Positions 10,201 through 20,396 of a stretch of DNA of 48,429 nucleotides are shown piece by piece. Made by a program: the position numbers and the translations under genes. Location of the stretch: positions 1 to 48,429 of the forward strand of contig JAABSW010000019.1 in assembly GCA_011390155.1 (NCBI GenBank), given 5' to 3'. The notes under the pieces are model-generated. The model searched no databases and was not told the origin of the DNA. It saw only the letters and a list, made by a program, of their open reading frames with translations. The number at the start of each line of letters is the position of its first letter. Within the stretch, counting starts at the first letter, position 1. Source of the stretch: Clostridiaceae bacterium. GTDB taxonomy: Bacteria; Bacillota; Clostridia; Peptostreptococcales; Tindalliaceae.

Positions 10201-11164
10201 CCCTTTTAAACTCCTAGAATCAGGTCATCGAGTAGCACTGGTAACCCATGTTCACCCTGATGGTGATGCCTATGGTTCGGTTCTTGGATTAAAACATATT
10301 TTGTCAGAAAAGGTTTTGTTGGTAGATGCTTTTGCAGAGAAAGATTCACATTCAAAATACTCATTTCTCCCGTCTTTTTCCGAATTAAAAGGTGAAGATG
10401 AGGTGGGGGATAACGAGTATGACCTGTGTTTTGTTTTGGATTGTGGAAATAAAGCGAGGGTTGACGGATTTTCTTCGTTACTAGCTTCGTCGAAACGGGT
10501 TGTCAATATTGATCATCATATTAGCAACACAGGTTTTGGAGAAGTAAACTGGGTTGATCCATCCGCATCTTCGACGTCTGAAATTTTAACTCACTTAACT
10601 GCGGATTTCAGTTTAACCATTAACGCGGAGGCAGCCACATGCCTCCTTACCGGAATCATTATGGATACAGGAAGTTATTTATATGACAGCACTACAAAGA
10701 ACACTCATGTAGCCACGGCCTTCCTATTGGACCAGGGTGCCGATCATGCATCCATTCGATATAATCTTTTTCAAAACAGGCCACTACAAAACGTTAAATT
10801 TTTGGGATATTTAATTGGAAAAATGGAATTGATGTTAAATAATCAAGTGGTTTTATTGACGGTGTCAGATGAATTGTTGAACCGCTTTAATGTGGCTTAT
10901 GAAGATTTGGATGAATTTATTTCTTATGTAAGAGATATTTCAGGAGTTGAACTGGCCATTATCTTTAAAGAACTATCACCAGAAGAGACGAAAATTAGTT
11001 TAAGATCTAAAAAGTGGTGCGATGTTAATGAACTGGCGTCTAACTTTAACGGTGGAGGTCATGAAAGAGCAGCAGGTGCAGTAATGCAAGGTACATTAGA
11101 CGAAGCGCGGAAAAAGCTAATACCTCTGGTGACAAGAGTATTCAATGGAGGTCAGTCAGTATGA
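10184..11164 (+). CDS. nrnA: DHH/DHHA1 phosphoesterase, NrnA-like oligoribonuclease / pAp phosphatase
   Basis: The family degrades short oligoribonucleotides and, in some members, dephosphorylates 3'-phosphoadenosine 5'-phosphate. The protein has about 326 aa. The metal-binding motifs are THVHPDGDA (near residue 20), LDCGN, and IDHHISN (the DHH motif). The C-terminal DHHA1 domain ends with GGGHERAAG. The frame is open from a TTG at 10163, with in-frame ATGs at 10175, 10184 and 10187; none has a strong ribosome binding site, and 10184 is a compromise. It overlaps rbfA and shares an ATGA with truB, so coupling is likely. The rbfA-nrnA-truB order is common in Firmicutes. Confidence 0.92.
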   Translation: MMKRNNPFKLLESGHRVALVTHVHPDGDAYGSVLGLKHILSEKVLLVDAFAEKDSHSKYSFLPSFSELKGEDEVGDNEYDLCFVLDCGNKARVDGFSSLLASSKRVVNIDHHISNTGFGEVNWVDPSASSTSEILTHLTADFSLTINAEAATCLLTGIIMDTGSYLYDSTTKNTHVATAFLLDQGADHASIRYNLFQNRPLQNVKFLGYLIGKMELMLNNQVVLLTVSDELLNRFNVAYEDLDEFISYVRDISGVELAIIFKELSPEETKISLRSKKWCDVNELASNFNGGGHERAAGAVMQGTLDEARKKLIPLVTRVFNGGQSV

Positions 11165-12090
11165 CAGGATTGTTAAACGTACTAAAGACACCAGGGATGA
11201 CTTCCCATGATGTTGTTTCCAGATTAAGACGACTGACAAGAATAAAGAGAATCGGACACGCGGGCACCTTGGATCCACAAGCGGCCGGCGTTTTGCCCGT
11301 TTGCATAGGTGCTTCTACAAAAATGATTCCTTTTTTTGATCACAGTATCAAAACCTACCGAGTTGAAATGAAAATGGGCCTTAAAACCGATACACAAGAT
11401 ACGACAGGAGTGGTTTTAAATCAAAGCTCAAGCATTCCCTCAATGGAGAATGTCAAAGATGCACTAAAAAGCATGGTAGGAGAATACTGGCAGACGCCAC
11501 CAATGTATTCTGCTATTAAACATAATGGTAAAAAATTGTATGAATTAGCCAGAAAAGGACAAGAAATTGAACGTGCACCACGCAAAAAGAATATTTATGA
11601 TATTAGATGGATATCAGGAAGTCTGGACACTGCTTTTTTTGATGTTGATTGTTCTGAAGGTACCTATGTAAGAACACTGTGTGATGACGTAGGTAATCTA
11701 TTGGGGTGTGGAGCAGTTATGTCATTCCTCCTTCGAACAGAATCCTGCCGCCTTAGGATTGATGATGCAATAACACTGAGCGAACTGGAAAATGAAGAAA
11801 AATGGAGTGCAAGAATACTGCCTGTTGATGTGGCCTTAGAACACTATCCAAAGACAATGGTGGAAAAACGATATAGCAAGAAGATTTTAAACGGTGTTTC
11901 TGTTGATGACTTTTTGTTTTTCAATGTTGGAAGTGGAGATGCAAGTCCAGTATATAAACCATTTGACAACAAAGTCACTAGGGTATACTTAGAACAAACG
12001 TTTATTGGGATGGGTGAAATTTCATTAAACAGCGGGACACTTTCCATGTTAAAAATATTACCTCAATCATTTGACAACCAGGCTGATTAA
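11161..12090 (+). CDS. truB: tRNA pseudouridine(55) synthase TruB
   Basis: TruB makes pseudouridine 55 in the T-loop of tRNA. The 309-aa protein carries the catalytic motif GTLDPQAAGVLPV near residue 37, with the catalytic Asp in LDP. The later blocks TPPMYSAIKHNGKKLYELAR and CSEGTYVRTLCDD are also conserved. A C-terminal extension of about 60 residues could be a degenerate PUA-like region. The start ATG overlaps the nrnA stop (ATGA), which implies coupled translation. Confidence 0.96.
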   Translation: MTGLLNVLKTPGMTSHDVVSRLRRLTRIKRIGHAGTLDPQAAGVLPVCIGASTKMIPFFDHSIKTYRVEMKMGLKTDTQDTTGVVLNQSSSIPSMENVKDALKSMVGEYWQTPPMYSAIKHNGKKLYELARKGQEIERAPRKKNIYDIRWISGSLDTAFFDVDCSEGTYVRTLCDDVGNLLGCGAVMSFLLRTESCRLRIDDAITLSELENEEKWSARILPVDVALEHYPKTMVEKRYSKKILNGVSVDDFLFFNVGSGDASPVYKPFDNKVTRVYLEQTFIGMGEISLNSGTLSMLKILPQSFDNQAD

Positions 12091-12103
12091 AGGAGTAGCA
12101 GAT

Positions 12104-13042
12104 ATGAATGCAATGGAAAATTATGAAGAGCTGAATAAAGTGAGTGCATCAAAAGGGGTGGCCCTTGGTAATTTTGATGGCATTCATCTGGGTCACCAAG
12201 CTTTGATTAAAACACTGACATCAATATGTCACGATAGAAAATTAATACCCATGGTGTATACCTTCAAGAATCACCCTGCGACAGTGCTGGAACATCATAA
12301 TAAAGTGATCTATCCATCAAAGATTACACCGATACCACTTAAAAAGCGAATTATGAGTAAATTAGGAGTCGAGATATTATTTCTTGATACATTCACTGTC
12401 CAACTGATGAGCATGGAACCAGAAGATTTTGTTAAAAACATTCTTGTGGAAAAATTACAGGCAAAAATGTTGGTGATAGGAGAAGATTTTAAATTTGGGA
12501 AAGCAGCGAAAGGTAATATTGATTTACTTGCCCAGCTATCTTCAGTGTATGATTTTGACCTGATTGTTGTACCTCCTGTGTATTACAACAATGATAAAAT
12601 CAGTAGTTCTCAGATTAGACAGTCGATAGAAAAAGGAAATATGGAGGAAGTAACCCATCTGTTAGGCAGGCCTTTTATGATGTTCAATCGTATTGAAAAA
12701 GGATTCGGAAGGGGCAAATCCCTTGGTTATCCAACGGCAAATCTAATACTGGAAGAACAGCAGATGGTCCCTGCAGAAGGTGTCTACGCCACAGAAGTTA
12801 ACGTTGATGGTCATGTGTACATGGGGGCCACTTCAGTAGGGAAAAACCCAACATTTGGCACCCATCAAACGACCATTGAAACCTATGTCATAGATCACTA
12901 TCTAATGCTGTATGAGCGTGAAATAGAACTGTATTTTCATAAGAAAATCAGAGACCAGATCACCTTCGACAGTGTTGAAATGTTGAAAAATCAAATAACT
13001 GAAGACGTAAGAAAGATAAAAGAGTATTTACAATCAAAATAA
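12104..13042 (+). CDS. ribF: Bifunctional riboflavin kinase / FAD synthetase RibF
   Basis: This enzyme converts riboflavin to FMN and FMN to FAD. It has 312 aa. The N-terminal nucleotidyltransferase domain shows GNFDGIHLGHQALI near residue 22 and SSQIRQ near 168. The C-terminal riboflavin kinase domain begins near 185 with GRGKSLGYPTANL. The frame extends upstream to a TTG at 12071 inside truB, but the ATG at 12104 follows AAAGGAG (12089-12095) at 8 bases and gives the usual length. It is the last gene of this operon before the rpsO promoter. Confidence 0.96.
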   Translation: MNAMENYEELNKVSASKGVALGNFDGIHLGHQALIKTLTSICHDRKLIPMVYTFKNHPATVLEHHNKVIYPSKITPIPLKKRIMSKLGVEILFLDTFTVQLMSMEPEDFVKNILVEKLQAKMLVIGEDFKFGKAAKGNIDLLAQLSSVYDFDLIVVPPVYYNNDKISSSQIRQSIEKGNMEEVTHLLGRPFMMFNRIEKGFGRGKSLGYPTANLILEEQQMVPAEGVYATEVNVDGHVYMGATSVGKNPTFGTHQTTIETYVIDHYLMLYEREIELYFHKKIRDQITFDSVEMLKNQITEDVRKIKEYLQSK

Positions 13043-13053
13043 ACTGTGATAAT
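13027..13053 (+). promoter_or_regulatory. Possible promoter for rpsO
   Basis: GATAAT at 13048-13053 has an extended-type TG one base upstream (TGTGATAAT). A -35 candidate TTTACA at 13027-13032 lies only 15 bp away, which is short, so the call depends mainly on the extended -10. It overlaps the 3' end of ribF. Confidence 0.45.
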
Positions 13054-13067
13054 ATTAATAGGTCAGG

Positions 13068-13116
13068 AACCTATCCTCAGTAGTTCGTTTCACCGACGGT
13101 TACTTGGGATAAGGGG
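13068..13116 (+). promoter_or_regulatory. Candidate rpsO leader structure (S15 autoregulation)
   Basis: In the leader of rpsO, TATCCTCAGTA can pair with TACTTGGGATA about 30 bases later, with one G-U pair and one mismatch. The helix is followed by the AGGAGGTGA ribosome binding site at 13126-13134. S15 of several bacteria represses its own mRNA by binding leader structures; that this one does so is inference from position and folding by eye. Confidence 0.4.
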
Positions 13117-13141
13117 ATTAATATGAGGAGGTGAAAGATCC

Positions 13142-13405
13142 ATGGAAGAAATGAAAAAGAAGTCAATTATTGAGTCTTTTAGATCACATGACTCAGATAC
13201 CGGATCACCAGAGGTGCAAATTGCACTCTTGACGGAAAGAATCAATCATTTGAATGAACATCTGAAAGTTCATAAGAAAGATTTCCACTCCCGTCGTGGT
13301 TTGCTTAAAATGGTCGGTAAAAGAAGAAACATGCTGAACTACCTGAAAAAGAAAGAGATTGAAAAGTATCGTCAGCTAATCGAAAAGCTAGGCTTAAGAA
13401 AGTAA
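13142..13405 (+). CDS. rpsO: 30S ribosomal protein S15
   Basis: This primary-binding protein of the 30S platform contacts the central domain of 16S rRNA. It has 87 aa, the family length. Conserved blocks are [19 protein letters not shown] and the [22 protein letters not shown] region. AGGAGGTGA at 13126-13134 is a near-perfect ribosome binding site. It lies directly upstream of pnp, the classical rpsO-pnp pair, and is followed by a hairpin. Confidence 0.98.
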   Translation: MEEMKKKSIIESFRSHDSDTGSPEVQIALLTERINHLNEHLKVHKKDFHSRRGLLKMVGKRRNMLNYLKKKEIEKYRQLIEKLGLRK

Positions 13406-13408
13406 ACT

Positions 13409-13430
13409 AAGAGCGGGATTTCCCGCTCTT
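13409..13430 (+). terminator. Hairpin after rpsO
   Basis: AAGAGCGGG at 13409-13417 pairs perfectly with CCCGCTCTT at 13422-13430 around a 4-base loop. The downstream stretch (ATCTTATAAC) is only moderately T-rich, so it may terminate partly or act as a processing and stability element between rpsO and pnp. Confidence 0.7.
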
Positions 13431-13495
13431 ATCTTATAACACGAGAAATGTTGTTGATTGCCAGCTTATGCGGCTTGGAAGGAGGAAGCAAATAA

Positions 13496-15655
13496 ATGAT
13501 TAAAACGTTTACCACACAACTCAATGGCAGGACTCTGACCGTTGAAACCGGAAAAGTAGCTTTTTTAGCAGGTGGAAGTTGTACTGTTCAATATGGGGAT
13601 ACCATTGTTTTGGTGACTGCATGTAGATCAAAAACAGCAAGAGAAGGAATGGATTTTCTGCCTTTAAGTGTGGACTATGAAGAGAAAATGTATGCTGCGG
13701 GTAAAATTCCAGGTGGCTTCATTAAACGTGAAGGCAGGCCTTCTGAAAAAGCGGTATTAACCTGTAGGTTAATTGACAGACCCCTTCGTCCCCTGTTCCC
13801 GGATGGTTATTATAATGAAATTCAAATTATCGCCACTGTCCTGTCAATGGATCAGGATTGTGATCCAGATGTTGTGGCGATGATTGGTGCATCTGTTGCC
13901 CTGACAATATCAGACATACCATTTATGGGGCCTATTGCCGGTGTGCACGTAGGATATGTGAATGGCGAATATGTGATAAATCCGGACAGCAAAGACCGTG
14001 AAGAGAGTGATCTTGACCTGGTTGTGGCTGGTACAAAAGAAGCTGTCATGATGATTGAAGCCGGTGCCAATGAGCTTAGTGAAGAGCAGGTGTTGGGAGC
14101 AATTTTGTATGGTCATGATGAAATTAAGAAGATTGTCTCTTTTATTGAAGAAATTCAGGCAGCCATTGGCAAAGAAAAACAAGCAGTCAATAAGCCAGAA
14201 TTATTACCGGAAGTAGAATCTGAGATTAGAGCCTTTGCCCAGGAGAAAATCGCTGAAGCATTGAGAACTGAAGATAAACTAGAACGCATCAATAACTTGG
14301 ATACCGTTCAAAATGAAGCAAAAGAAATATTTGGAGATAAATTCGAAAACCAAATGGTGTTAATTAAAGGACTTCTGAAACAAATTGTTAAGGAAGAATT
14401 ACGCTCAAAAGTTATCACCGAAGGAAAGCGGATTGATGACCGTGGTTTAAATGAAGTGCGTCAAATTACCAGTGAAGTTGGTGTGTTGCCAAAGACTCAC
14501 GGTTCAGGACTGTTTACCAGGGGTGATACCCAGGCGCTGACAATTACAACACTGGGGGCTTTGGGTGATGTGCAGCATATCGACGGTCTTGGGGAAGAAG
14601 ATGAAAAAAGATACATGCATCATTACAATTTTCCACCCTTCAGTGTAGGCGAAACACGCTTTATGAGAGGCCCTAGCAGAAGAGACATTGGCCACGGCGC
14701 ACTTGCGGAACGAGCTTTGGAACCAATGATTCCTTCCAAGGAAGAGTTCCCCTATGCCATTCGACTGGTTTCTGAAATTTTATCATCCAACGGGTCCACA
14801 TCACAGGCCAGCGTATGCGGAAGTACTTTGTCCTTAATGGATGCGGGAGTTCCTATTAAAAAAATGGTTGCGGGGATCGCCATGGGACTTATTAAAGAAG
14901 GCGACGACGTTGCAATTCTAACCGACATTTTAGGCATGGAAGACTTTCTTGGCGACATGGATTTCAAAGTAGCAGGTTCTGAAGATGGCATTACAGCTAT
15001 TCAGATGGACATTAAAATTGCTGGAATTGGAAGGGGAATACTTCAGGACGCTCTGGAAAAAGCCAAAGTAGGTAGACTTCACATACTTGGTAAAATGAGA
15101 GAAACCATCACTGAGCCCCGTCCGGAATTATCACCCTATGCGCCCCGTATATTAGTGATGCACATTAACCCTGATAAAATCAGGGAGGTCATTGGTGCTG
15201 GCGGTAAAACAATTAATAGAATCATCGATGAAACTGGTGTTAAAATTGATATTGAAAATGATGGAACCATCTTTATTGCAGCCGAATCACAGGAAGCTGG
15301 ACAGAATGCATGGGATATCATTGAGAACATTATCAAAGACCCTGAAGTGGGAGAAATTTACACAGCGAAAGTTGTTAAAATTACGGCATTTGGTGCTTTT
15401 GCAGAGTTTATGCCGGGTAAAGACGGCTTGTTGCACATCTCCAACATATCCCATGAACGCGTTAATAAAGTTGAAGACGTGTATAGTGTTGGTGATGAAG
15501 TGCAAGTTAAAATCATTGAAATTGATCCGCAGGGCAAGGTAAGCTTATCAGCAAAAGCCCTCCTAACACCACCACCAGGATACGAAAACAAAGATACTGG
15601 AAACGATCGTGGTAACAGAGACAGAGATCGAGGAAAAAGAAATTTTCGCAAATAG
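13496..15655 (+). CDS. pnp: Polyribonucleotide nucleotidyltransferase (PNPase)
   Basis: PNPase is the phosphorolytic 3'-5' exoribonuclease of mRNA turnover. The 719 aa comprise two RNase PH domains (about 1-210 and 310-540) with an all-alpha linker, a KH domain ([20 protein letters not shown] near 561) and an S1 domain ([15 protein letters not shown] near 620). The tail is rich in Arg, Asp and Asn. The catalytic core blocks [20 protein letters not shown] and [13 protein letters not shown] are present. The start follows AAGGAGG (13479-13485). A good terminator follows the gene. Confidence 0.98.
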   Translation: MIKTFTTQLNGRTLTVETGKVAFLAGGSCTVQYGDTIVLVTACRSKTAREGMDFLPLSVDYEEKMYAAGKIPGGFIKREGRPSEKAVLTCRLIDRPLRPLFPDGYYNEIQIIATVLSMDQDCDPDVVAMIGASVALTISDIPFMGPIAGVHVGYVNGEYVINPDSKDREESDLDLVVAGTKEAVMMIEAGANELSEEQVLGAILYGHDEIKKIVSFIEEIQAAIGKEKQAVNKPELLPEVESEIRAFAQEKIAEALRTEDKLERINNLDTVQNEAKEIFGDKFENQMVLIKGLLKQIVKEELRSKVITEGKRIDDRGLNEVRQITSEVGVLPKTHGSGLFTRGDTQALTITTLGALGDVQHIDGLGEEDEKRYMHHYNFPPFSVGETRFMRGPSRRDIGHGALAERALEPMIPSKEEFPYAIRLVSEILSSNGSTSQASVCGSTLSLMDAGVPIKKMVAGIAMGLIKEGDDVAILTDILGMEDFLGDMDFKVAGSEDGITAIQMDIKIAGIGRGILQDALEKAKVGRLHILGKMRETITEPRPELSPYAPRILVMHINPDKIREVIGAGGKTINRIIDETGVKIDIENDGTIFIAAESQEAGQNAWDIIENIIKDPEVGEIYTAKVVKITAFGAFAEFMPGKDGLLHISNISHERVNKVEDVYSVGDEVQVKIIEIDPQGKVSLSAKALLTPPPGYENKDTGNDRGNRDRDRGKRNFRK

Positions 15656-15676
15656 GATTAAATGAAGGAATAAGAG

Positions 15677-15709
15677 CATAAACCAATTATGGTTTATGTT
15701 TTTATTTCG
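15677..15709 (+). terminator. Rho-independent terminator of pnp
   Basis: CATAAACCA at 15677-15685 pairs perfectly with TGGTTTATG at 15690-15698 around the loop ATTA, and a T-rich run follows. The first ATG of the downstream reading frame (15696) lies inside this structure, which argues that the next gene starts later. Confidence 0.88.
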
Positions 15710-15731
15710 TTCTATTGAAAGTGAGGAACTC

Positions 15732-16964
15732 ATGGCAGATAAGAGTGTGTTTTCAAATGATTTGAGGATTGTAACAGAAAACATAAAAACTGTAAAGTCA
15801 GTTGCAGTAGGTGTTTGGATTAAGACAGGTGTTGTAACCGAGAATATTGAAAACAATGGCATTTCACATTTTATTGAACATATGCTTTTTAAAGGTACCG
15901 GTAGACGATCTGCCAAAGAAATAGCAGAAGCCGTGGATGATGTGGGAGGGCATATCAATGCTTTCACAAGTCGGGAATACACCTGTTACTACATGAAAGT
16001 ATTGGACGAGAACCTTGAAATGGCAATTGAACTTTTAGCAGATATGTTGTTTAATTCTTCTTTTGATCCTGAAGAAATTGAAAAAGAGAAAAGTGTTATT
16101 GCCGAAGAAATTAATATGTATGATGATTCTCCAGAGGACTTAGCCCACGACTTATTGATTGAAAGCATGTTTAAAGACCACTCACTGGGTTATTCAATAT
16201 TAGGTCAGCAAAAAGTTGTGGAAACCTTCACACAAGAAGACTTGATACGATATGTTAAGGAGCAGTATCGTCCTGACAATACTGTTATAGCAGTGGCAGG
16301 TAATTTTAATGAAAACCATCTCTATCAATTGGTTAATGAATATTTTGGTAATTGGAAAAATACCAAACCACAACAGGAGGAACAACTACTTGAGCCTTTA
16401 ATAAAATTTGGAAGAGTATCTCGTCAGAAGGACATCGAGCAAATTCATCTCAATATTGGGTATCAAGGCGCTGTTTTAGGATCAGCTGAGATGTATGATT
16501 TATTGATTCTTAATAACATTATTGGTGGAAGTATGAGTTCCAGACTATTTCAAAAAATAAGAGAAGACAGAGGATTGGTGTATTCCATTTATACATCCAT
16601 GAACAACTACACGAATAATGGTGTATACTCTATCTACTGCAGCATGAACCCGGGACAACTAAGCCTGGTTCAGGAATTAATTGATGAAGAAATAAATTTG
16701 TTGATCACAAATGGGCTGACATCAGATGAGTTTGAAAAAGCCAGACGTCAGCTAAAAGGAAGCTATATACTGGGTATGGAAAGCACCAGTGGACGCATGG
16801 CTTCCATGGGGAAATCTGAACTGCTGCTTCATAAAATTGATACACCAGATGACATACTAAACAAAATTAACAAACTTAAAAAAGAAAAGGCAGAGCTGAT
16901 TTTGAGGCGCTATCTAAATCCAAAAGAGCGAACCATTGTCCAGGTTGGTCGTATGGGGTACTAA
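15732..16964 (+). CDS. M16 family zinc metallopeptidase (processing-peptidase-like)
   Basis: The protein (410 aa) belongs to the insulinase/mitochondrial processing peptidase family. The inverted zinc motif HFIEHMLFKGT (HxxEH) is at about residue 46, with a further Glu ligand region (EKEKSVIAEEI) about 75 residues on. The second, non-catalytic M16 domain covers the C-terminal half, including GGSMSSRLFQKIREDRGLVY. In Firmicutes a gene of this kind (mlpA/ymxG) commonly follows pnp; the physiological substrate is unknown. The start at 15732 has a short GAGGA upstream; the earlier ATG at 15696 overlaps the pnp terminator. Confidence 0.92.
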   Translation: MADKSVFSNDLRIVTENIKTVKSVAVGVWIKTGVVTENIENNGISHFIEHMLFKGTGRRSAKEIAEAVDDVGGHINAFTSREYTCYYMKVLDENLEMAIELLADMLFNSSFDPEEIEKEKSVIAEEINMYDDSPEDLAHDLLIESMFKDHSLGYSILGQQKVVETFTQEDLIRYVKEQYRPDNTVIAVAGNFNENHLYQLVNEYFGNWKNTKPQQEEQLLEPLIKFGRVSRQKDIEQIHLNIGYQGAVLGSAEMYDLLILNNIIGGSMSSRLFQKIREDRGLVYSIYTSMNNYTNNGVYSIYCSMNPGQLSLVQELIDEEINLLITNGLTSDEFEKARRQLKGSYILGMESTSGRMASMGKSELLLHKIDTPDDILNKINKLKKEKAELILRRYLNPKERTIVQVGRMGY

Positions 16965-16997
16965 AATTGAAACCAATCATTCAATAGAGGTGCAATG

Positions 16998-19313
16998 ATG
17001 AACAAAAACAAAGGCAAGACAAAAAAAAGTACTATAAAGAAAAAACAAACCAGAAGTCTGAGCAATGAAGTGGTCTACATCCTGTTAACGGGTGTGTGGT
17101 TGATTATTATCTTTTCGTTGCATACAGGAAGAGGTGGCATATTAGGCAATTGGATTAATACACTGCTGTTTGGTGTTTTTGGGAATATGTCGTACTTGTA
17201 TATGTATGCTGCTCTCTTTACGACAATGCTACTTTTAACTAAAAAACTTCATGCATTATCAGATAAAAAGAAAATTGGTTCCGGTATAGCCCTTATCACA
17301 GTGGTTATGCTAATGGCGGGTCTATTTGACCCTGAATTAATTTTCACTATCAGAAGTCAAAACTACATGTCAACGATGACCTATGCAATGGAAAAAGGAT
17401 TAAACCAAGCTGGTTATGGTTTATTGGCTGCGGCTGTTTTGTATTGGCTGGTGTTTTCCATTGGCAGGATAGGTACCGGTATTTTATTATTAACCATTGC
17501 TTCAGCTGCCATATGGCTGACTTCACCACGGCTGGTGCTTTGGACTGTTGCAAAGTGTAAAGCGCAGTACAAAGAAGTACAGTCATATTTAAAAAATCGG
17601 AAAAAATCTACAAAGAACCTTGCTAAGAAAGCCAGTCATCTAACACTGGTCCAGCCAGAGGATCACTCAGATGAAGAAAATATGAATTATAATGAGCATC
17701 CCCAACTGCTTCAGTACGAACCAGTTAGAGACGAAAACATACAACAATATGTCATTGATACTAAGACTATGATGAAAGAAAGCAGAGACAACAAGAAAAC
17801 CACAGATGATGGAACGGGAAATGTAGAAGATGTGTTAAAAACGCAGGTGGAAAAAAAAGAATCTGGAAGTGGTTTCGTTTATAAAAAACCTTCTTTATCT
17901 TTGTTAAAACCGAAGCAAATGGATTATCAACGAACAGACAGACGAAAGATGCTTTCAAAAGCCAAATTGTTGGAAGAAACATTGTCCAGCTTCGGCGTGG
18001 AAGCAAAAGTGATTAAAGTAACACAGGGTCCCACCATTACCCGATACGAGTTACAACCCAGCAAAGGTGTTAAAGTGAGTAAAGTGGTTAATCTAAATGA
18101 TGACATTGCTCTTAATTTAGCTGCATCTTCAATACGCATCGAAGCCCCCATCCCTGGGAAAGCAGCAATTGGCATAGAAATTCCCAATGACGAAGTTTCT
18201 ATGGTTCCGTTAAGAGATTTATTAGACACAGCTGAATACAATAACTTTAAAAATCCGCTACCTTTTGTATTGGGAAAAAACATTGCAGGGGACGCAGTTG
18301 TCTTTGATATTAACAAAATGCCTCATTTACTGGTGGCTGGAGCTACCGGTTCCGGTAAAAGTGTATGTATCAATACATTAATTTTAAGCTTACTTTTTAA
18401 GTCAACACCAGATGAGGTAAAACTGTTGATGATTGATCCGAAGGTTGTTGAACTTAACGTATATAATGGAATACCTCATTTAATGATTCCTGTTGTAACA
18501 GAACCAAAGAAAGCCACTGGTGCACTTAGGTGGGCTGTTACGGAAATGGAAGAAAGGTACCATAAATTTGCAGAGAATGGTGTCAGGGATATTGCAGGGT
18601 TCAATGAAAAAATGAATGAAGAAAAATTGCCCTACATCGTTGTGATCATCGACGAGTTGGCAGATTTGATGCTGGTCGCGGCTAAAGAAGTTGAAGATTA
18701 TATTTGTCGGTTAGCCCAAATGGCACGTGCAGCAGGCATACATTTAATCATTGCAACACAGCGCCCGTCGGTTGATGTCATCACTGGAATCATAAAAGCA
18801 AACATTCCTTCCCGAATAGCCTTTTCCGTTGCCTCTCAAGTTGATTCCAGAACCATTTTGGACATGGGTGGAGCTGAAAAACTGCTTGGCAAAGGTGACA
18901 TGTTGTTCCACCCCGTCGGATTAAGTAAACCTGTCCGAATTCAGGGTTCTTTTGTCTCTGAAGAAGAGGTGAAAAGTGTTGTTGAATTCCTAAAAGATCA
19001 GTCAGGTGAACCGGAGTACGAGGAAGAAATATTGGATAAACTTGATTCTGTCTCTGAACAATCCGACGACCACGAATCTGATGACGTATTTCAGGAAGCC
19101 CTGCGTATTGCATTTGACAACCAGCAAATATCGATTTCCATGTTACAAAGAAAACTTAAAATGGGGTATAACCGTGCAGCACGTCTCATTGACGAAATGG
19201 AAGCCAAAGGTTATGTGGGCCCGAATGAAGGGACAAAACCCCGAAAAGTTATAAGCAGACCTATTAACAACAATGAGTATAGTCAAACCCCCTCAAATAT
19301 TCAAGAAGAGTGA
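16998..19313 (+). CDS. ftsK: DNA translocase FtsK/SpoIIIE
   Basis: This membrane-anchored hexameric ATPase pumps chromosomal DNA through the division or sporulation septum. It has 771 aa. Four or five hydrophobic segments lie in the first 180 residues, followed by a charged linker to about 320. The motor domain has Walker A GATGSGKS near 448 and Walker [10 protein letters not shown] near 549. The C-terminal winged-helix gamma domain (from about 700) carries [21 protein letters not shown] and would read the KOPS/SRS orientation sequence. In-frame ATGs at 16995 and 16998 are both possible; GAGGTG at 16987-16992 suits the second better. Confidence 0.96.
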   Translation: MNKNKGKTKKSTIKKKQTRSLSNEVVYILLTGVWLIIIFSLHTGRGGILGNWINTLLFGVFGNMSYLYMYAALFTTMLLLTKKLHALSDKKKIGSGIALITVVMLMAGLFDPELIFTIRSQNYMSTMTYAMEKGLNQAGYGLLAAAVLYWLVFSIGRIGTGILLLTIASAAIWLTSPRLVLWTVAKCKAQYKEVQSYLKNRKKSTKNLAKKASHLTLVQPEDHSDEENMNYNEHPQLLQYEPVRDENIQQYVIDTKTMMKESRDNKKTTDDGTGNVEDVLKTQVEKKESGSGFVYKKPSLSLLKPKQMDYQRTDRRKMLSKAKLLEETLSSFGVEAKVIKVTQGPTITRYELQPSKGVKVSKVVNLNDDIALNLAASSIRIEAPIPGKAAIGIEIPNDEVSMVPLRDLLDTAEYNNFKNPLPFVLGKNIAGDAVVFDINKMPHLLVAGATGSGKSVCINTLILSLLFKSTPDEVKLLMIDPKVVELNVYNGIPHLMIPVVTEPKKATGALRWAVTEMEERYHKFAENGVRDIAGFNEKMNEEKLPYIVVIIDELADLMLVAAKEVEDYICRLAQMARAAGIHLIIATQRPSVDVITGIIKANIPSRIAFSVASQVDSRTILDMGGAEKLLGKGDMLFHPVGLSKPVRIQGSFVSEEEVKSVVEFLKDQSGEPEYEEEILDKLDSVSEQSDDHESDDVFQEALRIAFDNQQISISMLQRKLKMGYNRAARLIDEMEAKGYVGPNEGTKPRKVISRPINNNEYSQTPSNIQEE

Positions 19314-19329
19314 AAGAAGGCATTGATCC

Positions 19330-20367
19330 GTGAGAACGATGACAGTGGAAGAAATGGTGATGAAAGGTGAAGGGTCTATATTGATTGATTTGAGATCTCC
19401 CAAAGAGTATGAAAAAGGGAGCATTCATCGTGCAATCAATCTTCCCATATTGGACGATACAGAAAGAGCCATTGTTGGAACAATTTACAAAAAGGAAAGC
19501 CGTGAGAAAGCTAAACTAACTGGCATCAAACATGTTTCTTCAAAATTGGATACGTTGGTGGAGGAAGTTAGTCATTTGGCAAAAGAGGGAAAAGACCTGG
19601 TTTTATTTTGTTCCAGGGGAGGGTACAGAAGTGGTCCCTTTGTTCAATTGTTAAATTCTTTGGGAATTGAAACGTACCAACTGGTGGGTGGTTATAAAGC
19701 CTATCGACAATATGTGCTGGATTATTTTGAGAATCGAATGGCATCTGACCATGAATTTATTGTATTGCATGGAAATACGGGATGTGGCAAAACCGTAGTG
19801 CTTAAGAATTTGTCAGACAGAGGCATTCCTGTCATCGATTTGGAAGGACTGGCACAGAACAGCGGGTCTGTTTTCGGGTTTATTGGTCATTCAACTGAAG
19901 CCATGACTCAAAAAAATTTTGATTCAATTCTTTTAGACCAGCTACTGGAATACAAAAACAAACTTGTGTTCATAGAAAGTGAAAGTCAGCGTATTGGTAA
20001 CGTTACCATTCCCAAAAAAATGCACCAGCAGATGGAAGTAGGAGTGCATGTTTTGTTGGAAACCAGTGTTGAAAACCGTGTTAATCAAGTAGTGACTGAT
20101 TACTGTGATGGTTGTGATGAAATGCATGAATCATTACGTAAGGCAATCATAAATCTAACTAAATTTCTTGGTCACGAGCATGTTAATACTTTAAAACAGC
20201 TACTGGACAATAAAGAATATCATCTTATTGCGAAGGATTTAATTGAAAAATATTATGATCCATTATATAAATATTCCATAGAAAAATATTCATATGATTT
20301 AAAAATCACATATGATACAATTAATGAGGTTACAGACATATTATCAGAATATTATTCAAAATTTTAA
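19330..20367 (+). CDS. mnmH: tRNA 2-selenouridine synthase MnmH/SelU
   Basis: MnmH replaces sulfur with selenium in 2-thiouridine at the wobble position of certain tRNAs, using selenophosphate from SelD. The protein (345 aa) has an N-terminal rhodanese domain with active-site Cys at about residue 94 in FCSRGGYRSG. A P-loop domain, GNTGCGKT near 148, follows. This two-domain order is specific to SelU and separates it from ordinary rhodaneses. The start is taken as GTG at 19330, nine bases after an AAGG motif; an ATG at 19339 is possible but too far from it. It lies between ftsK and rimO. It implies that the cell makes selenophosphate; selD is not in the window. Confidence 0.92.
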   Translation: MRTMTVEEMVMKGEGSILIDLRSPKEYEKGSIHRAINLPILDDTERAIVGTIYKKESREKAKLTGIKHVSSKLDTLVEEVSHLAKEGKDLVLFCSRGGYRSGPFVQLLNSLGIETYQLVGGYKAYRQYVLDYFENRMASDHEFIVLHGNTGCGKTVVLKNLSDRGIPVIDLEGLAQNSGSVFGFIGHSTEAMTQKNFDSILLDQLLEYKNKLVFIESESQRIGNVTIPKKMHQQMEVGVHVLLETSVENRVNQVVTDYCDGCDEMHESLRKAIINLTKFLGHEHVNTLKQLLDNKEYHLIAKDLIEKYYDPLYKYSIEKYSYDLKITYDTINEVTDILSEYYSKF

Positions 20368-20396
20368 TGGGTTTGTTGGGAAAGAGGAACATGATG

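Noticed and set aside
13852-15982. Several - strand reading frames opposite pnp and the M16 gene
   Set aside because: They mirror conserved coding sequence on the other strand, and the codon pattern is explained by pnp and the peptidase.
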